The notes under the pieces are model-generated. The model was not told where the DNA came from. It saw only the letters and a list, made by a program, of their open reading frames with translations, and did no database searches. Below are positions 23,597-31,977 of a DNA stretch of 49,072 bases, piece after piece. Each line of letters opens with the position of its first letter. Position 1 is the first letter of the stretch. Source of the DNA: Nocardiopsis sp. CC223A (GTDB taxonomy: Bacteria; Actinomycetota; Actinomycetes; Streptosporangiales; Streptosporangiaceae); contig NZ_JASFDV010000053.1 in NCBI RefSeq assembly GCF_030766825.1, positions 1 through 49,072 on the forward strand, given 5' to 3'. The position numbers and the translations under genes were made by a program.

Positions 23597-24283
23597 TCAG
23601 CGGGCGCGGCGGCGCATGCGCTCGACGTCCAGCAGGACCACGGCCTTGGCCTCGATCCGCAGCCAGCCGCGCAGGGCGAACTCGGCCAGGGCCTTGTTGA
23701 CCGTCTCGCGGGAGGCGCCGACCAGCTGGGCCAGCTCCTCCTGGGTGAGGTCGTGGTGGACGTGCAGGCCGTCGTCGCCCTCCTTGCCGAACTTCTCGGC
23801 GAGTTCGAGCAGGGCCTTGGCCACCCGGCCGGGGACGTCGGTGAAGACCAGGTCGGCCATCACGTCGTTGGTCCGGCGCAGGCGCTCGGCCAGGGACTTG
23901 AGCAGCTGGAGCGAGACCTGGGGACGGCTGGAGAGGAACGGGCGCAGGTCGTCGTGGCCCAGCCCGGCCAGGACGGAGTCGGTCACCGCGACGGCGCTCG
24001 CGGTGCGCGGACGCGGGTCGAACAGCGACAGCTCACCGAACATCTCGCCGGGGCCGAGCACCCCGAGCAGGTTCTCGCGGCCGTCCACGGCCGTCCGGGT
24101 CAGCTTCACCTTCCCGTTGAGGATGACGTACAGGCGGTCGCCCTCGTCCCCCTCGTTGAACAGGGTCTGCCCCCGTCCGAGACGCACCTCGTTGACCGAG
24201 GAGCGCAGTGCGGCGGTGTCCTCCTCGTCCAGGGTCTCGAACAGGGGGGCCTTGCGCAGCACTTCGTTGATGTCGTCCACCAC
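23597..24283 (-). CDS. crp: Crp/Fnr-family transcriptional regulator (228 aa)
   Basis: cAMP-receptor-type global regulator. The N-terminal cyclic-nucleotide-binding beta-roll has LFNEGDEGDRLYVILNGKVKL, then the phosphate-binding cassette FGELSLFDPRPRTASAVAV (GELSL...R.A), a long dimerisation helix (SLQLLKSLAERLRRTNDVMADLVF) and a C-terminal winged HTH (LTQEELAQLVGASRETVNKALAEFALRGWLRI). Length and context (next to nth) match Rv3676 and Streptomyces Crp, which control germination, growth and secondary metabolism. The GTG start at 24283 has AGGAGGAC upstream. A Crp-like palindrome lies 30 nt before the start, suggesting autoregulation. Confidence 0.95.
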   Translation of the reverse strand: MVDDINEVLRKAPLFETLDEEDTAALRSSVNEVRLGRGQTLFNEGDEGDRLYVILNGKVKLTRTAVDGRENLLGVLGPGEMFGELSLFDPRPRTASAVAVTDSVLAGLGHDDLRPFLSSRPQVSLQLLKSLAERLRRTNDVMADLVFTDVPGRVAKALLELAEKFGKEGDDGLHVHHDLTQEELAQLVGASRETVNKALAEFALRGWLRIEAKAVVLLDVERMRRRAR

Positions 24284-24312
24284 ACGTCCTCCTAAAACCT
24301 GACCGCCAACAG

Positions 24313-24328
24313 TGTGACGTATATCGCA
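24313..24328 (-). promoter_or_regulatory. Crp-type palindrome upstream of crp
   Basis: TGTGACGTATATCGCA matches TGTGA-N6-TCACA with a single mismatch (TCGCA). It lies 30 nt before the crp start, near or over the promoter, so it fits autoregulation. It could also serve nth, about 235 nt away. Confidence 0.6.
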
Positions 24329-24550
24329 CCCGGGTGTGAAACCGGGTCGTTACCGCGGCTTGTCCGCCGGGAGATCACGCGCCCACGATTGGCCGGCGTC
24401 AGCCCCTGCGATCTTAGTCGTGATCGGCTTGTAGCAGGGATGTCCGCGCCGTGCCAGCGGGACATTGGTTACATAATCCCGACGTCCGGCCCGACCCCGG
24501 AGGGCGGGTGCCCTCTCGGCGGTTCCGAGCGGACCCTCCCCGCGGCCCCC

Positions 24551-24556
24551 TACCCT
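24551..24556 (+). promoter_or_regulatory. -10 element of nth (leaderless)
   Basis: TACCCT ends 6 nt before the ATG at 24563. No good -35. Confidence 0.5.
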
Positions 24557-24562
24557 GTGACG

Positions 24563-25306
24563 ATGCCCCGTGACACACCGAACGCGAGCGTTCCCGAGCG
24601 CACCCCCACCGGTGAGAGCCGCCTCGCGCTGGTCCGCCGAGCCCGCAGGATGTACCGGGAGCTCTCCGAGCTCTACCCGGACGCCCATGCGGAGCTGAAC
24701 TTCACGACCCCGCTGGAGCTGCTGGTCGCCACGATCCTGTCCGCGCAGTGCACGGACAAGCGGGTCAACCAGGTCACCCCGACCCTGTTCGCGCGCTACC
24801 CCGACGCCGAGGCCTACGCTTCGGCCGACCGGGACGAGCTTGAGGGGATCATCCGACCTCTCGGCTTCTTCCGCGCCAAGGCGAACAGCCTCATGGGCCT
24901 GGGACAGGCCTTGTGCGAACACCACGGAGGCGAGGTCCCGGGGAACCTCGCCGACCTCGTAAAACTACCCGGTGTAGGCCGGAAAACCGCAAACGTACTG
25001 CTCGGTAACGCCTTCGGTGTGCCCGGAATCACGGTGGACACCCACTTCGGACGCCTCGTCCGGAGGTTCGGGTGGACCGACGAGGAGGACCCGGTCAAGG
25101 TCGAGCACGCCGTCGGGGAGCTGTTCCCGCGCAAGGACTGGACGATGCTCTCCCACCGCGTCGTCTGGCACGGCCGCCGCGTCTGCCACGCCCGCAGGCC
25201 CGCCTGCGGGGCGTGCGTGGTGGCCCGGTGGTGCCCCTCCTTCGGAGAGGGACCCACCGACCCGGAGGTCGCCGCCAAGCTGCTGCGCATGCGCTCCTTC
25301 GCCTGA
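24563..25306 (+). CDS. nth: Endonuclease III (247 aa)
   Basis: Bifunctional DNA glycosylase/AP lyase of base-excision repair that removes oxidised pyrimidines. The helix-hairpin-helix [13 protein letters not shown] holds the catalytic Lys (GRKTAN); the catalytic Asp is in TVDTHFGR. The 4Fe-4S cluster loop C-x6-C-x2-C-x5-C is intact ([17 protein letters not shown]). The N-terminus has the [17 protein letters not shown] motif. The start is supported by a leaderless -10 and by family alignment after a short disordered N-terminus. The stretch encoding the helix-hairpin-helix (24958-25015) is unusually AT-rich for the gene. Confidence 0.97.
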   Translation: MPRDTPNASVPERTPTGESRLALVRRARRMYRELSELYPDAHAELNFTTPLELLVATILSAQCTDKRVNQVTPTLFARYPDAEAYASADRDELEGIIRPLGFFRAKANSLMGLGQALCEHHGGEVPGNLADLVKLPGVGRKTANVLLGNAFGVPGITVDTHFGRLVRRFGWTDEEDPVKVEHAVGELFPRKDWTMLSHRVVWHGRRVCHARRPACGACVVARWCPSFGEGPTDPEVAAKLLRMRSFA

Positions 25307-25307
25307 T

Positions 25308-25338
25308 CGGCGGGGCCCGGGACCGGAGGGGCCCGCCG
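25308..25338 (+). terminator. Probable hairpin terminator after nth
   Basis: CGGCGGG (25308-25314) pairs with CCCGCCG (25332-25338), with further GC pairing inside. No T-run. Confidence 0.4.
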
Positions 25339-25539
25339 CGCGCCCTCCCCCCGGGACGTGCGCACCTGTCAGGAACGGGTGTCGTGCTTTGTACTCTGAT
25401 GGTGTGAGCGTTGACACCGCCAGAGTCACCCTGTCGGGGTCCCATCACGTGACGACCCAGGGGAGGGACGGGCCGGAGCGGTGCCGACGGCCCGCGGCGC
25501 CCCGCCGACCCGCCCCCTCTCCGAAGGCAGGTGCCGACC

Positions 25540-26193
25540 ATGAACCCGATGCCGTCCTGGTTCTCCTCGCTCGCCGACGCGGCGTCCGGCATGACCGTGC
25601 CCCCGCAGATGCGGCCGCCGCGCGACGGCGGCCGCGAGTCCGCGGTCCTCATCCTCTTCGGTGAGGGCCCCCGGGGCCCCGACATGCTGCTCATCCAGCG
25701 CAACGCCGGGCTGCGCAGGCACGCCGGGCAGCCCGCGTTCCCCGGCGGCCGGATCGAGCCCACCGACCCCTCCCCCGAGGCCGCCGCCCTGCGCGAGGCC
25801 GCCGAGGAGACCGGTCTGGTGCCCGACGGGGTGGACGTCGTCGGCCGCCTCCCCGAGCTCTACCTCAGCTACAGCGACTTCCGGGTCGCCCCGGTCCTGG
25901 GCTGGTGGCGCGACCCCTGCGAGGTGCGCCCCACCGACCTGGGCGAGGTCGCCGCCGTCTCCCGGGTCCCCGTCGCCGACCTCGCCGAACCCGGCAACCG
26001 CGTCATGGTGCGCTACGGGGACGGCACCCGCTGGGGTCCCGGCTTCCGGGTGGACGGCATGCTCGTGTGGGGGTTCACCGGTGCCATCGTCGACCGCCTG
26101 CTCGTTCTGGGCGGCTGGGAACTTCCCTGGCACCGGGAGGGTCTCACCGATGTGTTCGAGGCGACGCCGAACGGACTGCGCCCCGTCGGCTGA
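25540..26193 (+). CDS. CoA-pyrophosphatase-type NUDIX hydrolase (217 aa)
   Basis: Contains the CoA-pyrophosphatase (NUDT7/YeaB-like) pattern LLIQRNAGLRRHAGQPAFPGGRIEP followed by the Nudix catalytic box ALREAAEETGL, then the family's LPELYLSYSDFRVAPVLGWW and C-terminal VWGFTGAIVDRLLVLGGW. Such enzymes split CoA or its oxidised forms into phosphopantetheine and 3',5'-ADP. Corresponds to Rv3672c, upstream of the MarP-like protease. ATG 25540 is preferred to the GTG at 25531 because GAAGGCAG sits at proper distance. Confidence 0.93.
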   Translation: MNPMPSWFSSLADAASGMTVPPQMRPPRDGGRESAVLILFGEGPRGPDMLLIQRNAGLRRHAGQPAFPGGRIEPTDPSPEAAALREAAEETGLVPDGVDVVGRLPELYLSYSDFRVAPVLGWWRDPCEVRPTDLGEVAAVSRVPVADLAEPGNRVMVRYGDGTRWGPGFRVDGMLVWGFTGAIVDRLLVLGGWELPWHREGLTDVFEATPNGLRPVG

Positions 26194-26247
26194 GACCGGA
26201 CCCGCTGACCTCGCTCCCGTGGGTAGCGTTCACCTTTGGAGGGCAAT

Positions 26248-27426
26248 GTGCTCGACGTGATCCTGATCGTCCTGTTGCTGCTTTTTGCGGTGACCGGGTA
26301 CCGACAGGGTTTCATCGTCGGTGTCTTCAGCTTCGCGGGATTCATCGGCGGCGGTGTGCTCGCCGCGCTGACCTGCCCGGAGTACATCCAGCGCTGGGTG
26401 GACGACCCCGGCCGGCAGGCCCTGGTGGCCATCGCCGTCGTGTTCCTGTCCGCGGCCCTGGGCCAGTTCCTGCTCTCCTACCTGGGCACGATGGTGCGCA
26501 ACAAGGTGACCTGGGACTCGGCCCGGGTCGTCGACGCCATGGGCGGCGCCGTCGTCAGCGGGTTGTCGGTGCTGCTGGTGGCGTGGTTCATCGGCAGCAC
26601 GGTCGCCAACTCGGCGCTGCCGTTGGTCGCCGACCAGGTGCGCGGGTCCCGCATCCTCCAGTCCGTCGACACGCTCATGCCGGAGTCGGCGCACAGCGGC
26701 TTCTCGACGTTCCGCCGGGTGGTCGACCAGAGCGCCTTCCCCCAGGTCTTCAGCGGCCTGGGCACCGGGGAACTGGCCGAGGTCGAGCCGCCCGACCCCG
26801 ACGTGCTCACCACGCCCGAGCTGATCGACGCCAGCCGCAGCGTCGTCAAGGTGCTGGGCACCGCCCCGTCCTGCCAGCGGCGGGTCGAGGGCACCGGGTT
26901 CGTGTACTCCGACGGCCGGGTCATGACCAACGCCCACGTGGTCGCCGGCGTCACCGACGACCTGAGGGTGGTCACCCGGGAGGGATACCAGCTGGAGGCC
27001 TCCCTGGTGCTGTTCGACGCCCAGCAGGACCTGGCCGTGCTGCACGTGCCGGAGCTGGACCTGGCCCCGCTGGCGTTCACCGACGACGCCCCCCAGGGTG
27101 GCGACGCCGTCGTCGCCGGGTTCCCGCGCAACAGCGGGTTCACCGCGGTCCCGGCCCGGGTGCGCGCCCGCCAGACCGCGCAGGGGCCCGACTTCTACCA
27201 CTCCCAGCAGGTGAGCCGGGAGATCTACCAGGTGCGCGCCGTGGTGCGGCCCGGCAACTCCGGCGGTCCGCTGCTGGCCCCCGACGGCACGGTCTACGGG
27301 GTGGTGTTCGCCGCCGCCACCAACGAGCCCGAGACGGGGTACGTGCTCACCTACGACGAGGTCGCCGCCAACGCGGAGAGGGGACTCACCGCCACCGCCG
27401 AGGTGTCGTCCCAGACCTGCGACTGA
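26248..27426 (+). CDS. MarP-like membrane serine protease (392 aa)
   Basis: Four N-terminal transmembrane helices of the CvpA type (LDVILIVLLLLFAVTGYRQGF, FAGFIGGGVLAAL, ALVAIAVVFLSAALGQFLL, VVSGLSVLLVAWFIGSTVA) precede a periplasmic chymotrypsin-like protease. The triad is visible: His in NAHVVAG, Asp in QQDLAVLHV, Ser in RPGNSGGPLL. Cys residues (SCQRR; QTCD at the C-terminus) match the redox disulfide known in M. tuberculosis MarP (Rv3671c), which protects against acid and oxidative stress by processing peptidoglycan hydrolases. GTG 26248 follows GGAGGG. Gene order NUDIX-protease is the same as in mycobacteria. Confidence 0.95.
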   Translation: MLDVILIVLLLLFAVTGYRQGFIVGVFSFAGFIGGGVLAALTCPEYIQRWVDDPGRQALVAIAVVFLSAALGQFLLSYLGTMVRNKVTWDSARVVDAMGGAVVSGLSVLLVAWFIGSTVANSALPLVADQVRGSRILQSVDTLMPESAHSGFSTFRRVVDQSAFPQVFSGLGTGELAEVEPPDPDVLTTPELIDASRSVVKVLGTAPSCQRRVEGTGFVYSDGRVMTNAHVVAGVTDDLRVVTREGYQLEASLVLFDAQQDLAVLHVPELDLAPLAFTDDAPQGGDAVVAGFPRNSGFTAVPARVRARQTAQGPDFYHSQQVSREIYQVRAVVRPGNSGGPLLAPDGTVYGVVFAAATNEPETGYVLTYDEVAANAERGLTATAEVSSQTCD

Positions 27427-27452
27427 CGGCCCCGGGGGCGGCCCCGAACGAC

Positions 27453-27485
27453 CGAGGGCGCCCCCCGCCATGGGGGGCGCCCTCG
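27453..27485. terminator. Bidirectional terminator between the protease and anti-sigma genes
   Basis: Perfect 14-bp stem CGAGGGCGCCCCCC (27453-27466) / GGGGGGCGCCCTCG (27472-27485), loop GCCAT, between convergent genes. Confidence 0.8.
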
Positions 27486-27505
27486 TCGCGACCGTGTCCG
27501 GAACC

Positions 27506-28048
27506 CTAGTTGGAGCTCGGGTCCGGAGTGATCGGCCAGCTCATGCGCACGATGGTGCCGTGCTCACCGGGGTCGATCTTCACCTCGTCGGCCAGACCGG
27601 TGATGACCGCCAGACCCAGCCCGGGGGAGAACCCCGAGATCCCGCCGGGAGGGGTGTCCTCACCGTCGAGGAAGAGTCCGTCGAGAAGGGGCTCGGTGTG
27701 GTCGGCCGGTTCCGGGACCTCTGTGGCCGGGGCCCGGTCGGAGACGACCACCTCGAAGCGTCGGGTCGCGCTCCCGTTGGCGCGCAGAATACGGCTCGCG
27801 GTGTCGGCACGGGGGTCCGACGCCGGATCAGGCCCGCCGTCGTCGATCAGCTGGAGCAGGATCGGCTGCGTCGGGCAGTGCAGCTTGTGCGCCGCCACCG
27901 CCCGGGAGCACGCCTCACCGACCGCCAACCGGATCTCGTCGATGGTGGAGGCGGGAATGCCCGCCCGCCGGGCCACGGTCGCGGCCATGAGCCGGGCCGT
28001 GCGCACGTGGGCCGGAAGCGCACTGATCGTGAGCGTGATGGTCGCCAT
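27506..28048 (-). CDS. RsbW-like anti-sigma factor / serine kinase (180 aa)
   Basis: GHKL ATPase domain of the HATPase_c_2 type. The N-box is EIRLAVGEACSRAV and the G2 box SPGLGLAVITGLADEV; the C-terminus HGTIVRMSWP is typical. Such proteins bind a sigma factor or phosphorylate the paired anti-anti-sigma factor. It lies 13 nt downstream of bldG, the same arrangement as bldG-SCO3548 in Streptomyces, so it is the likely BldG kinase/partner. It is longer than usual because of an insert of about 40 residues between the N and G2 boxes (DPASDPRADT ... GLFLDGEDTPPGG). Confidence 0.92.
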   Translation of the reverse strand: MATITLTISALPAHVRTARLMAATVARRAGIPASTIDEIRLAVGEACSRAVAAHKLHCPTQPILLQLIDDGGPDPASDPRADTASRILRANGSATRRFEVVVSDRAPATEVPEPADHTEPLLDGLFLDGEDTPPGGISGFSPGLGLAVITGLADEVKIDPGEHGTIVRMSWPITPDPSSN

Positions 28049-28061
28049 CGCTCGCTCTGTA

Positions 28062-28409
28062 CTACTTCGCGGAACGCTTGTCGATGGCTTCCTGAACGGT
28101 GTTGTGGATACCGAAGACCTTGGTCAGGCCGGTGATCCGGAAGATCTTGAGGATGCGCTCCTGGGTGCACACCAGGTCCAGGGTGCCGTCGTGCGCGCGC
28201 ACGCGCTTGAGGCCGCCCACGAGCACGCCCAGACCCGTCGAGTCCAGGAACTCCACCTTCTCCATGTTGACCACGAGGTGGAAGTTGCCCTTGTTGACCA
28301 GATCGATCAGCAACTCGCGGAGCCGGGGTGCGGTATAGACGTCGATCTCACCCTCAACGACGACGATCTCGGTGTCGCCCTCGGTGTAATGATCAAGCTT
28401 CAAGTCCAC
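28062..28409 (-). CDS. bldG: Anti-anti-sigma factor BldG (STAS domain, 115 aa)
   Basis: STAS-domain regulator controlled by serine phosphorylation. Near-signature stretches [45 protein letters not shown] (phosphoacceptor Ser in LDSTGLG, about residue 57) and [19 protein letters not shown] match Streptomyces BldG, needed for aerial growth and antibiotic production. GTG 28409 has a GGAGGAC ribosome-binding site. Partner kinase gene follows directly; the divergent helicase gene is also conserved at this locus. Confidence 0.96.
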   Translation of the reverse strand: MDLKLDHYTEGDTEIVVVEGEIDVYTAPRLRELLIDLVNKGNFHLVVNMEKVEFLDSTGLGVLVGGLKRVRAHDGTLDLVCTQERILKIFRITGLTKVFGIHNTVQEAIDKRSAK

Positions 28410-28579
28410 TAGTCCTCCAGCGCCGATGATCTATGCCGGGCGTTACCCCACCAGCACGCATTCAACCACGGGTGGCGTGCCGGTCCTCCCGTGATGCACG
28501 GAAAAACCGTGACACCGCGCGACCGTTCCCTCAGATGACACACTGAAACCAATGTCCGCCCAGTGAGGAGGGGTCTCGG

Positions 28580-30847
28580 ATGACGCGACCGGAATCCGTG
28601 CTTCCCGGTGTGTGGCGTGACGATACCCGGTACCCGCAGGTGACCCACGTCGAACACGTGGCCCGACACGACGGGGTGAGCGGACGGTGGCCGGAGTGGA
28701 TCCCGGCCCTCCTGGTCGAACGGCTGGCCGATCGGGGGATCACGGGGCCGTGGTCCCACCAGGTGGCCGCCGCCGACCTCGCACGCTCGGGCCGTGATGT
28801 GATCATAGCCACGGGTACCGCCTCGGGAAAGTCACTTGGCTTCCTTATGCCCGCGGTGGAGGCGGTTGACGCGGGTGGAACCGTTCTCTATCTCTCACCG
28901 ACCAAAGCACTGTCCCGGGACCAGCTCCGCGCTCTTGAGGAACTCCGGCTGCCCGGCCTGCGGGCGGCCGTCTACGACGGCGACACTCCGCCGGAGGAAC
29001 GCACCTGGGTGCGGGAGCACGGCAATTACGTGCTCACCAATCCGGACATGCTCCACCACGGGATGCTGCCCCGGCACGAGGCCTGGCGGCGCTTCCTGCG
29101 GCGGTTGCGTTACGTGATCGTGGACGAGGCGCACCTGTACCGCGGGGTGTTCGGTTCGCACGTCGCCCAGATCCTGCGCAGGCTCCGGCGGGTGTGCGCC
29201 CGGCACCGGTCGGAGCCGGTGTTCGTGCTCGCCTCGGCGACCTCCGGAAGCCCCGGGGAGAGCGCCGGCCGGCTCACCGGGCTCCCGGTCACCGCCGTCA
29301 CCGAGGACGGGTCGCCGCGCCCGGGGATGTCGGTGGCGCTGGTGGAGCCCGAGTTCACCGATCTGACCGGAGAGCACGGTGCCCCCGTGCGCCGGACCGC
29401 GCCCTCCCACGCCGCCGAGCTGCTCGCCGAGCTGGTCAGAGAGGGTGTGCGCACGCTCGTCTTCGTGCGTTCACGGCAGGGTGCCGAGCTGGTGGCGCTC
29501 ACCGCCCAGCGCCTGTTGGAACCCGACCTGGCCCGCCGGGTGGCCGCCTACCGCGGCGGATTCCTGCCCACCGAGCGGAGGCGGCTGGAGGAGGCGCTGC
29601 GCACCGGGGAGATCCTCGGGCTGGCCAGTACCAACGCCCTGGAGCTGGGGGTGGACATCACCGGCCTGGACGCGGTGATCATCGCCGGGTGGCCCGGCAC
29701 CCGGGCCTCCCTGTGGCAGCAGGCGGGGCGCGCCGGGCGCGGGGACGACGCGGCACTGGCCGTGTTCGTGGCCCGGGACGACCCCCTGGACACCTACCTG
29801 GTGCATCACCCGGAGGCGATTTTCGGACAGTCCGTAGAGACCGCCGTCCTGGATCCGGAAAACCCGCACATCCTCGGTCCGCACCTGTGCGCGGCCGCCC
29901 AGGAGTTCCCGGTCACGGAGGACGACTTCGCCCTCTTCGGCCCCACCACCCGGGAGCGGCTCGACGAACTCGTTCACCGGAAATTCCTCAGGAGGCGACC
30001 GAGGGGGTGGTTCTGGACGAGCAATGAAAGGGCAAGTGACCTAGCCGATATTCGGGGTTCCGGGGGGTCGCCCGTGCAGATCGTCGACGTGTCGACCGGC
30101 GGGCTGCTCGGCGAGATCGACGAGGCGGCCGCCCACGGCACCGTCCACCCCGGAGCGGTGTACCTCCACCAGGGCGACACCTACCTGGTCCAGGACCTGG
30201 ATTTCGACGAGGGGGTGGCCCTCGTGCGGCCCGCCGAGCCGCCGTACAGCACGTGGGCGCGCGACACCACCGACATCACCGTCCGGTCGGTCATCCGCGA
30301 GGAGGAGTGGGACAGCGGGGTGGTGCTGCGCTTCGGCGAGGTGGAGGTGGTCCGGCAGGTGGTCGGCTACCTCAAGCGGGACGTGCGCACCGGCGCGGTC
30401 CTCGGCGAGCAGTCCCTCGACCTGCCCGAACGCACGCTGCGCACCCGCGCCGTGTGGTGGACGCTGCCGGCCGAGGCCGAGGAGCGCCTGCGCAAGGAGG
30501 AGGTCGGGCTGCTCGGCGCCGCCCACGCCGCCGAGCACGCCGCGATCGGGATGCTGCCGCTGCTGGCCACCTGCGACCGCTGGGACATCGGCGGGGTGTC
30601 CACGGCCACCGGCCGGGTGGAGGTGTTCGTCTACGACGGCCACGAGGGCGGTGCCGGGTTCGCCGAACGCGGGTTCGCGGCGGCCCGGGAGTGGCTCACC
30701 GCGACCCGCGCGGCCATCGCCGACTGCACCTGCGAGGAGGGGTGCCCGTCGTGCATTCAGTCGCCCAAGTGCGGCAACGGCAACGAGCCGCTGAGCAAGT
30801 CGGGTGCCCTGCGGATGTTGGACGAGGTGCTGGGCGCCGCCGGCTGA
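28580..30847 (+). CDS. DEAD/DEAH helicase with C-terminal DUF1998/MZB domain, MrfA-like (755 aa)
   Basis: SF2 helicase of the YprA/MrfA family, a DNA repair 3'-5' helicase (mitomycin-damage repair in Bacillus). Walker A ATGTASGKS near residue 78, PTKALSRDQ (Ia), TNPDMLH, Walker B VDEAH near 183, ASATSG (III), then the second RecA domain with STNALELGVDITGLDAV and QQAGRAGRG (VI). The C-terminal region carries the four-Cys cluster CTCEEGCPSCIQSPKCG (about 716-732), the metal-binding mark of MrfA. Corresponds to Rv3649 / the helicase beside bldG. ATG 28580 follows GAGGAGGGG. Confidence 0.95.
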   Translation: MTRPESVLPGVWRDDTRYPQVTHVEHVARHDGVSGRWPEWIPALLVERLADRGITGPWSHQVAAADLARSGRDVIIATGTASGKSLGFLMPAVEAVDAGGTVLYLSPTKALSRDQLRALEELRLPGLRAAVYDGDTPPEERTWVREHGNYVLTNPDMLHHGMLPRHEAWRRFLRRLRYVIVDEAHLYRGVFGSHVAQILRRLRRVCARHRSEPVFVLASATSGSPGESAGRLTGLPVTAVTEDGSPRPGMSVALVEPEFTDLTGEHGAPVRRTAPSHAAELLAELVREGVRTLVFVRSRQGAELVALTAQRLLEPDLARRVAAYRGGFLPTERRRLEEALRTGEILGLASTNALELGVDITGLDAVIIAGWPGTRASLWQQAGRAGRGDDAALAVFVARDDPLDTYLVHHPEAIFGQSVETAVLDPENPHILGPHLCAAAQEFPVTEDDFALFGPTTRERLDELVHRKFLRRRPRGWFWTSNERASDLADIRGSGGSPVQIVDVSTGGLLGEIDEAAAHGTVHPGAVYLHQGDTYLVQDLDFDEGVALVRPAEPPYSTWARDTTDITVRSVIREEEWDSGVVLRFGEVEVVRQVVGYLKRDVRTGAVLGEQSLDLPERTLRTRAVWWTLPAEAEERLRKEEVGLLGAAHAAEHAAIGMLPLLATCDRWDIGGVSTATGRVEVFVYDGHEGGAGFAERGFAAAREWLTATRAAIADCTCEEGCPSCIQSPKCGNGNEPLSKSGALRMLDEVLGAAG

Positions 30848-30852
30848 GGCGC

Positions 30853-30939
30853 TCAGGGGCCCGGGAACGGGCGGGAGCGCACGGCCGGGCGGGGTGTGTC
30901 CTCCGGCGGGGCCGGGGTTTCCGGGAAGGGGGCGTTCAT
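30853..30939 (-). CDS. 28-residue proline-rich ORF, coupled to the upstream gene
   Basis: ATG at 30939 overlaps the TGA of the preceding minus gene (ATGA), and the frame encodes MNAPFPETPAPPEDTPRPAV then RSRPFPGP before a stop. Its first residues resemble the start of the upstream protein (MNTAEEPT). Tight coupling argues for translation, but the length and low complexity leave coding status uncertain. No family recognised. Confidence 0.3.
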   Translation of the reverse strand: MNAPFPETPAPPEDTPRPAVRSRPFPGP

Positions 30940-31457
30940 CGGACCTCCCCCTCCAGCACGTCCGCGCTCCAGGCCGAGAGCCGCTCATCGATCGTGCCCC
31001 CGCCGTCCAGCACGTTCCGGGTGAAGGCATCCCGCTCGTGGGCCAGAACGGCGGCCTCCCACACGCATGGGGCCAGGCCGGTCCTGCCGGGCCGCAGCGC
31101 GGCGGGGTCCCCGGCGGGACCGGCGAAGACGGCCAGATCGGACATGTGCCCCTCGATCCGGGTGTGCACGAGGACGTGGTCGCCGTCACCGCCCGCGTGG
31201 AAGAGCAGAACGGCGAGTCCCAGAGAGCCACGCAGCCGGGCCGTCGCCAGGTGGCCGGCGGCGATGCGCAGGGCGGCCTCCCCGTCCGCCTCGGTCGCGT
31301 TCCGGCCGGGGGCCCGGAGCAGGTAGGGCTTCACCAGGTGACCGGCAACGGAGCGGGCGGCCAGAGACCGGACGGAGCGGGCGTGGTGTCCGGCGGACAG
31401 GGCCGACAGGGCCTCGGCGTCGACGGCAGCGGTGGTGGGTTCCTCGGCGGTGTTCAT
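30936..31457 (-). CDS. Hypothetical soluble protein (173 aa)
   Basis: ATG 31457 (MNTAEEPTTAAVDAEALSAL) is chosen because the longer frame upstream is Arg-rich non-coding. The sequence contains AARSVAGHLVKPYLLRAPGR, a regular region EAALRIAAGHLATARLRGSLGLAVLLFHAGGDGDHVLVHTRIEGHMSDLAVF, and a C-terminal DAFTRNVLDGGGTIDERLSAWSADVLEG. Repeated His pairs (GHHAR, AGHLA, GHMSD) are notable but no metal motif is recognised. No signal or membrane segments. Function unknown. Confidence 0.65.
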   Translation of the reverse strand: MNTAEEPTTAAVDAEALSALSAGHHARSVRSLAARSVAGHLVKPYLLRAPGRNATEADGEAALRIAAGHLATARLRGSLGLAVLLFHAGGDGDHVLVHTRIEGHMSDLAVFAGPAGDPAALRPGRTGLAPCVWEAAVLAHERDAFTRNVLDGGGTIDERLSAWSADVLEGEVR

Positions 31458-31510
31458 GGCGCCAGCATCGCGCAGGGGAAGCGGCAGGGGTCGGGGGTGT
31501 TCCGCGGGCC

Positions 31511-31638
31511 GGGTCGTGTCCCGTCGAGCGGTGTGAGAACACCGGCTGTTCGCACAAGGGCGAGTCGCCGACCGGAGCGTTGTCGCCTTCGGTACGCGGG
31601 GATCGAACGAAGTCACACCGCTCGGCGGGACACCACCC
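31511..31638. repeat. Long imperfect inverted repeat (26-nt arms) before the pilin operon
   Basis: The arm at 31511-31536 (begins GGGTCGTGTCCCG) and the arm at 31613-31638 (ends GGGACACCACCC) are reverse complements at 24 of 26 positions, 76 nt apart. The region lies between divergent genes. No coding frame between them looks real. Confidence 0.6.
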
Positions 31639-31652
31639 GGGTCGGGAGAAAG

Positions 31653-31663
31653 TTATCCACAGG
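31653..31663 (+). promoter_or_regulatory. TTATCCACAGG element upstream of the Flp pilin operon
   Basis: TTATCCACA equals the consensus DnaA box and reads toward the pilin gene, 100 nt upstream of its GTG. The same 11 bases occur in the same relative orientation 76 nt before the CpaE-TadA operon, suggesting a shared control element. Confidence 0.6.
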
Positions 31664-31752
31664 CTGGGGAAAGCCCTTTTGTCGCACCCCCGAGCCGCGC
31701 ACCCTGGAAATCAGGGCGACACCCCTGTCGCCCCTCCTACCAGGGAGGTTCC

Positions 31753-31977
31753 GTGTTCTCTCCGGCATGCCTTGCCACCCTCACCCGCCGTCCGCTCGTT
31801 CTCACACCGCGTCCCCGGGTCGCGAACACCGATCGCGGCATCACCACGACCGAGTACGCGCTCTGCATTCTGACGGCCGCGGCCTTCGCCGGGATCATGT
31901 ACGCGATCGCCAAGAGCCAGGCCGTCAACGACGCCTTCACCGGGATCGTCATCGATGCGCTCGGCAACGGCTTCTGA
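31753..31977 (+). CDS. Flp-type pilin, DUF4244 family (74 aa)
   Basis: Major pilin candidate of the Tad system. A basic leader (LTRRPLVLTPRPRVANTDRG) is followed by the pilin helix ITTTEYALCILTAAAFAGIMYAIAK; the G|ITTTE junction with Glu at +5 is the prepilin-peptidase type. GTG 31753 follows GGGAGG. Matches the small DUF4244 pilin genes preceding TadE genes in actinobacteria (Rv3656c-like). Overlaps the TadE gene by 23 nt. Confidence 0.9.
   Translation: MFSPACLATLTRRPLVLTPRPRVANTDRGITTTEYALCILTAAAFAGIMYAIAKSQAVNDAFTGIVIDALGNGF

Noticed and set aside
31653..31661. Chromosomal origin (oriC) suggested by perfect DnaA boxes
   Set aside because: Only one box at each place, no cluster, no dnaA/dnaN neighbours and no AT-rich unwinding region next to them.
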